DNA of 5,909 nucleotides, taken from Anaerolineae bacterium (GTDB lineage Bacteria; Chloroflexota; Anaerolineae; UBA1429). The DNA is taken from contig SKRJ01000349.1 of the NCBI GenBank assembly GCA_007118555.1, positions 1-5,909 of the forward strand, read 5' to 3'. Both the position numbers and the translations under genes were made by a program. The notes below the pieces were generated by a model. It worked only from the letters and a program-made list of their open reading frames with translations, was not told where the DNA came from and searched no databases. Of the stretch, positions 4,406 through 5,909 are shown piece after piece. Each line of letters opens with the position of its first letter. Position 1 is the stretch's first letter.

Positions 4406-5909
4406 ATGGCGTATCTGATGGGCATTGACGTTGGCACCACAGGCACCAAGACCCTGTTGATCGACGAGACGGGCGACCTGGTGGCCAGCGCCGTCGCCGA
4501 GTACCCGATGTACACACCCCGCCCCCAGTGGGCCGAGCAAGAGCCCGAGGATTGGTGGCAGGCGACCATCGAATCGGTGCGTCAGGTGCTCAAGTCCTCG
4601 GGCGTCGCGGCGGACGAGATCAGCGGCATCGGGCTCACCGGCCAGATGCATGGCATGGTGCTGCTGGATGCCGAGGGGCAGGTGCTGCGGCCCTGCATCC
4701 TGTGGAACGACCAGCGCACCGCCGCCCAATGCGAGTGGATCATGAACGTCGTGGGTCGCGAACGATTCCTGGACCTCACCCTCAACCCGGCGCTGCCCGG
4801 CTTTACCGCGCCCAAGATCATCTGGACCCGCGACAATGAGCCGGATGTGTATGCCAAGGTCGCCCAGGTGCTCTTGCCCAAGGACTATATCCGCTACCGC
4901 CTCACGGGGCTGTATGCCTCCGAGGTCTCTGACGCGTCAGGCACGGTGCTCCTGGATGTGACTCGGCGCCGGTGGAGCCAGGAGGTACTGGACGAGCTGG
5001 GCATTCCCGCGTCATGGATGCCCGAGTGCGTCGAGTCGATCGAGCAGACGGGCAGCATCTCGCGGGCTGCCGCCGACGCCACCGGCCTGGCGGCGGACAC
5101 GCCCGTGGTGGGCGGCGGGGGCGACCAGGCCGCCAGCGGCGTGGGCACCGGCGTCGTCGAGCCCGGCCTGGTGTCGGTCACCCTGGGCACGTCGGGCGTC
5201 GTTTTTGCCTACACCGACGAGCCCAGCCGCGATCCGCAGGGGCGCCTGCACACATTTTGCCACGCCGTCCCCGACAAGTGGCATGTCATGGGCGTGACCC
5301 TCTCGGCCGGTGGCTCTTATCGCTGGTTCCGCGACACCCTGGGCCAGGCTGAGGGCACCGTGGCGCGCCTGACTGGCGTGGACCCTTACGTGATTCTGGA
5401 CGCCGAGGCCGCGCAGGTGCCCGTGGGCGCCCAGGGCCTGTACTTTGTGCCGTACCTGACGGGCGAGCGCACGCCGTACGCCGATCCCAACGCTCGGGGC
5501 AGCTTTGTGGGGCTCACCGTGCGCCATGACAAGCGCCACATGGTGCGCGCCGTACTGGAGGGCGTCTCCTACAGCCTGCGTGACTGCATCGAGCTGTTCC
5601 GCGATATCGACGTCCCGATCCAGCAGGTGCGAGCCGTGGGTGGCGGGGCGCGTAGCGCAGCCTGGCGCGCGATGCTGGCCGATGTCTTTGGCACCGAGAT
5701 GGTGACCATCAACGTCACCGACAGCACCGCCTTTGGCGCAGCGCTGCTGGCCGGCGTCGGCACCGACGTCTATGCCAGCGTGCCCGAGGCCTGCGCCCAG
5801 ACGATCCGCATCGTCGACCGCACCGAGCCCACGCCCGCGAACGTCAAGCGCTACAACGAGGCCTATCCCATCTACCAGTCGCTCTATCAGGCCCTCAAGC
5901 CGGTGAACG
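4406..5909 (+). CDS. xylB: Xylulokinase (3' end just outside window)
   Basis: The frame stays open for 501 codons to the window edge. Xylulokinases are about 480-510 residues long, so only a few C-terminal residues should be missing. The enzyme is an FGGY-family kinase converting D-xylulose and ATP to xylulose 5-phosphate, which enters the pentose phosphate pathway. The N-terminal phosphate motif MGIDVGTTGTK is at 5-15. Met81-His82 in GQMHGMVLLD is the xylulokinase substrate signature, and WNDQRT follows at about 98. The catalytic base Asp240 is in GGGGDQAA, next to the second phosphate motif VTLGTSGVV. GERTPYADP and the adenine-site VGGGARSAAW (Gly412-Arg416) are intact. The MHG motif and the NPALPGFTAPKIIW stretch favour xylulokinase over glycerol, ribulose or gluconate kinases. 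No xylose isomerase or transporter is in the window; they may lie downstream. The gene is divergent from the ferredoxin gene and has its own promoter. Confidence 0.94.
   Translation, partial: MAYLMGIDVGTTGTKTLLIDETGDLVASAVAEYPMYTPRPQWAEQEPEDWWQATIESVRQVLKSSGVAADEISGIGLTGQMHGMVLLDAEGQVLRPCILWNDQRTAAQCEWIMNVVGRERFLDLTLNPALPGFTAPKIIWTRDNEPDVYAKVAQVLLPKDYIRYRLTGLYASEVSDASGTVLLDVTRRRWSQEVLDELGIPASWMPECVESIEQTGSISRAAADATGLAADTPVVGGGGDQAASGVGTGVVEPGLVSVTLGTSGVVFAYTDEPSRDPQGRLHTFCHAVPDKWHVMGVTLSAGGSYRWFRDTLGQAEGTVARLTGVDPYVILDAEAAQVPVGAQGLYFVPYLTGERTPYADPNARGSFVGLTVRHDKRHMVRAVLEGVSYSLRDCIELFRDIDVPIQQVRAVGGGARSAAWRAMLADVFGTEMVTINVTDSTAFGAALLAGVGTDVYASVPEACAQTIRIVDRTEPTPANVKRYNEAYPIYQSLYQALKPVN

Noticed and set aside
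4240..4569. Minus-strand frame covering the intergenic region and the xylB start
   Set aside because: It conflicts with the xylB N-terminus and both promoters, and has no family signature.

Overview
This is a GC-rich bacterial chromosomal window, densely packed with housekeeping-type genes. No mobile element, CRISPR array or tRNA/rRNA gene was seen. The high third-position GC produces many long shadow reading frames. The gene mix is a trpF-trpB-trpA run, a Thermotoga-like single-cluster ferredoxin, an ICMT-like membrane methyltransferase next to an APH-fold kinase, and a xylulokinase. It would fit a GC-rich member of the Chloroflexota or a similar deep-branching environmental lineage, but that placement is a weak inference from gene flavour; no phylogenetic marker is present.

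Layout: (1) Positions 1-2221, plus strand, are the distal end of a tryptophan operon. It holds the 3' end of trpF, a complete trpB that overlaps trpF by 11 nt, and trpA joined to trpB by an ATGA overlap. The trpA frame is full length (269 codons including the terminal stop) but carries an in-frame TAA at codon 111, with intact, well-conserved sequence on both sides. (2) Positions 2222-2314 are a short gap with an extended -10 promoter lying so close to the next ATG that the mRNA would be leaderless or nearly so. (3) Positions 2315-3861, plus strand, hold a polytopic isoprenylcysteine-carboxyl-methyltransferase-like protein overlapped by an APH-family phosphotransferase starting at GTG. (4) Positions 3862-3966 are a convergent gap with a strong nested hairpin that probably ends transcription from both sides. 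(5) Positions 3967-4188, minus strand, are a small [4Fe-4S] ferredoxin with its own sigma70-like promoter. (6) Positions 4189-4402 are a divergent intergenic region with back-to-back promoters. (7) From 4406 to the window edge, plus strand, is a nearly complete xylulokinase gene.

Functionally, TrpF, TrpB and TrpA would carry out consecutive late steps of tryptophan synthesis, with TrpA supplying indole to TrpB. The trpA stop codon is the most notable point in the window. The likely explanations are a sequencing or assembly error or a very recent nonsense mutation; recoding is a remote possibility. The methyltransferase/kinase pair has no assignable substrate. Xylulokinase would feed D-xylulose into the pentose phosphate pathway. 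I found no convincing evidence of a previously undescribed multi-gene system here.
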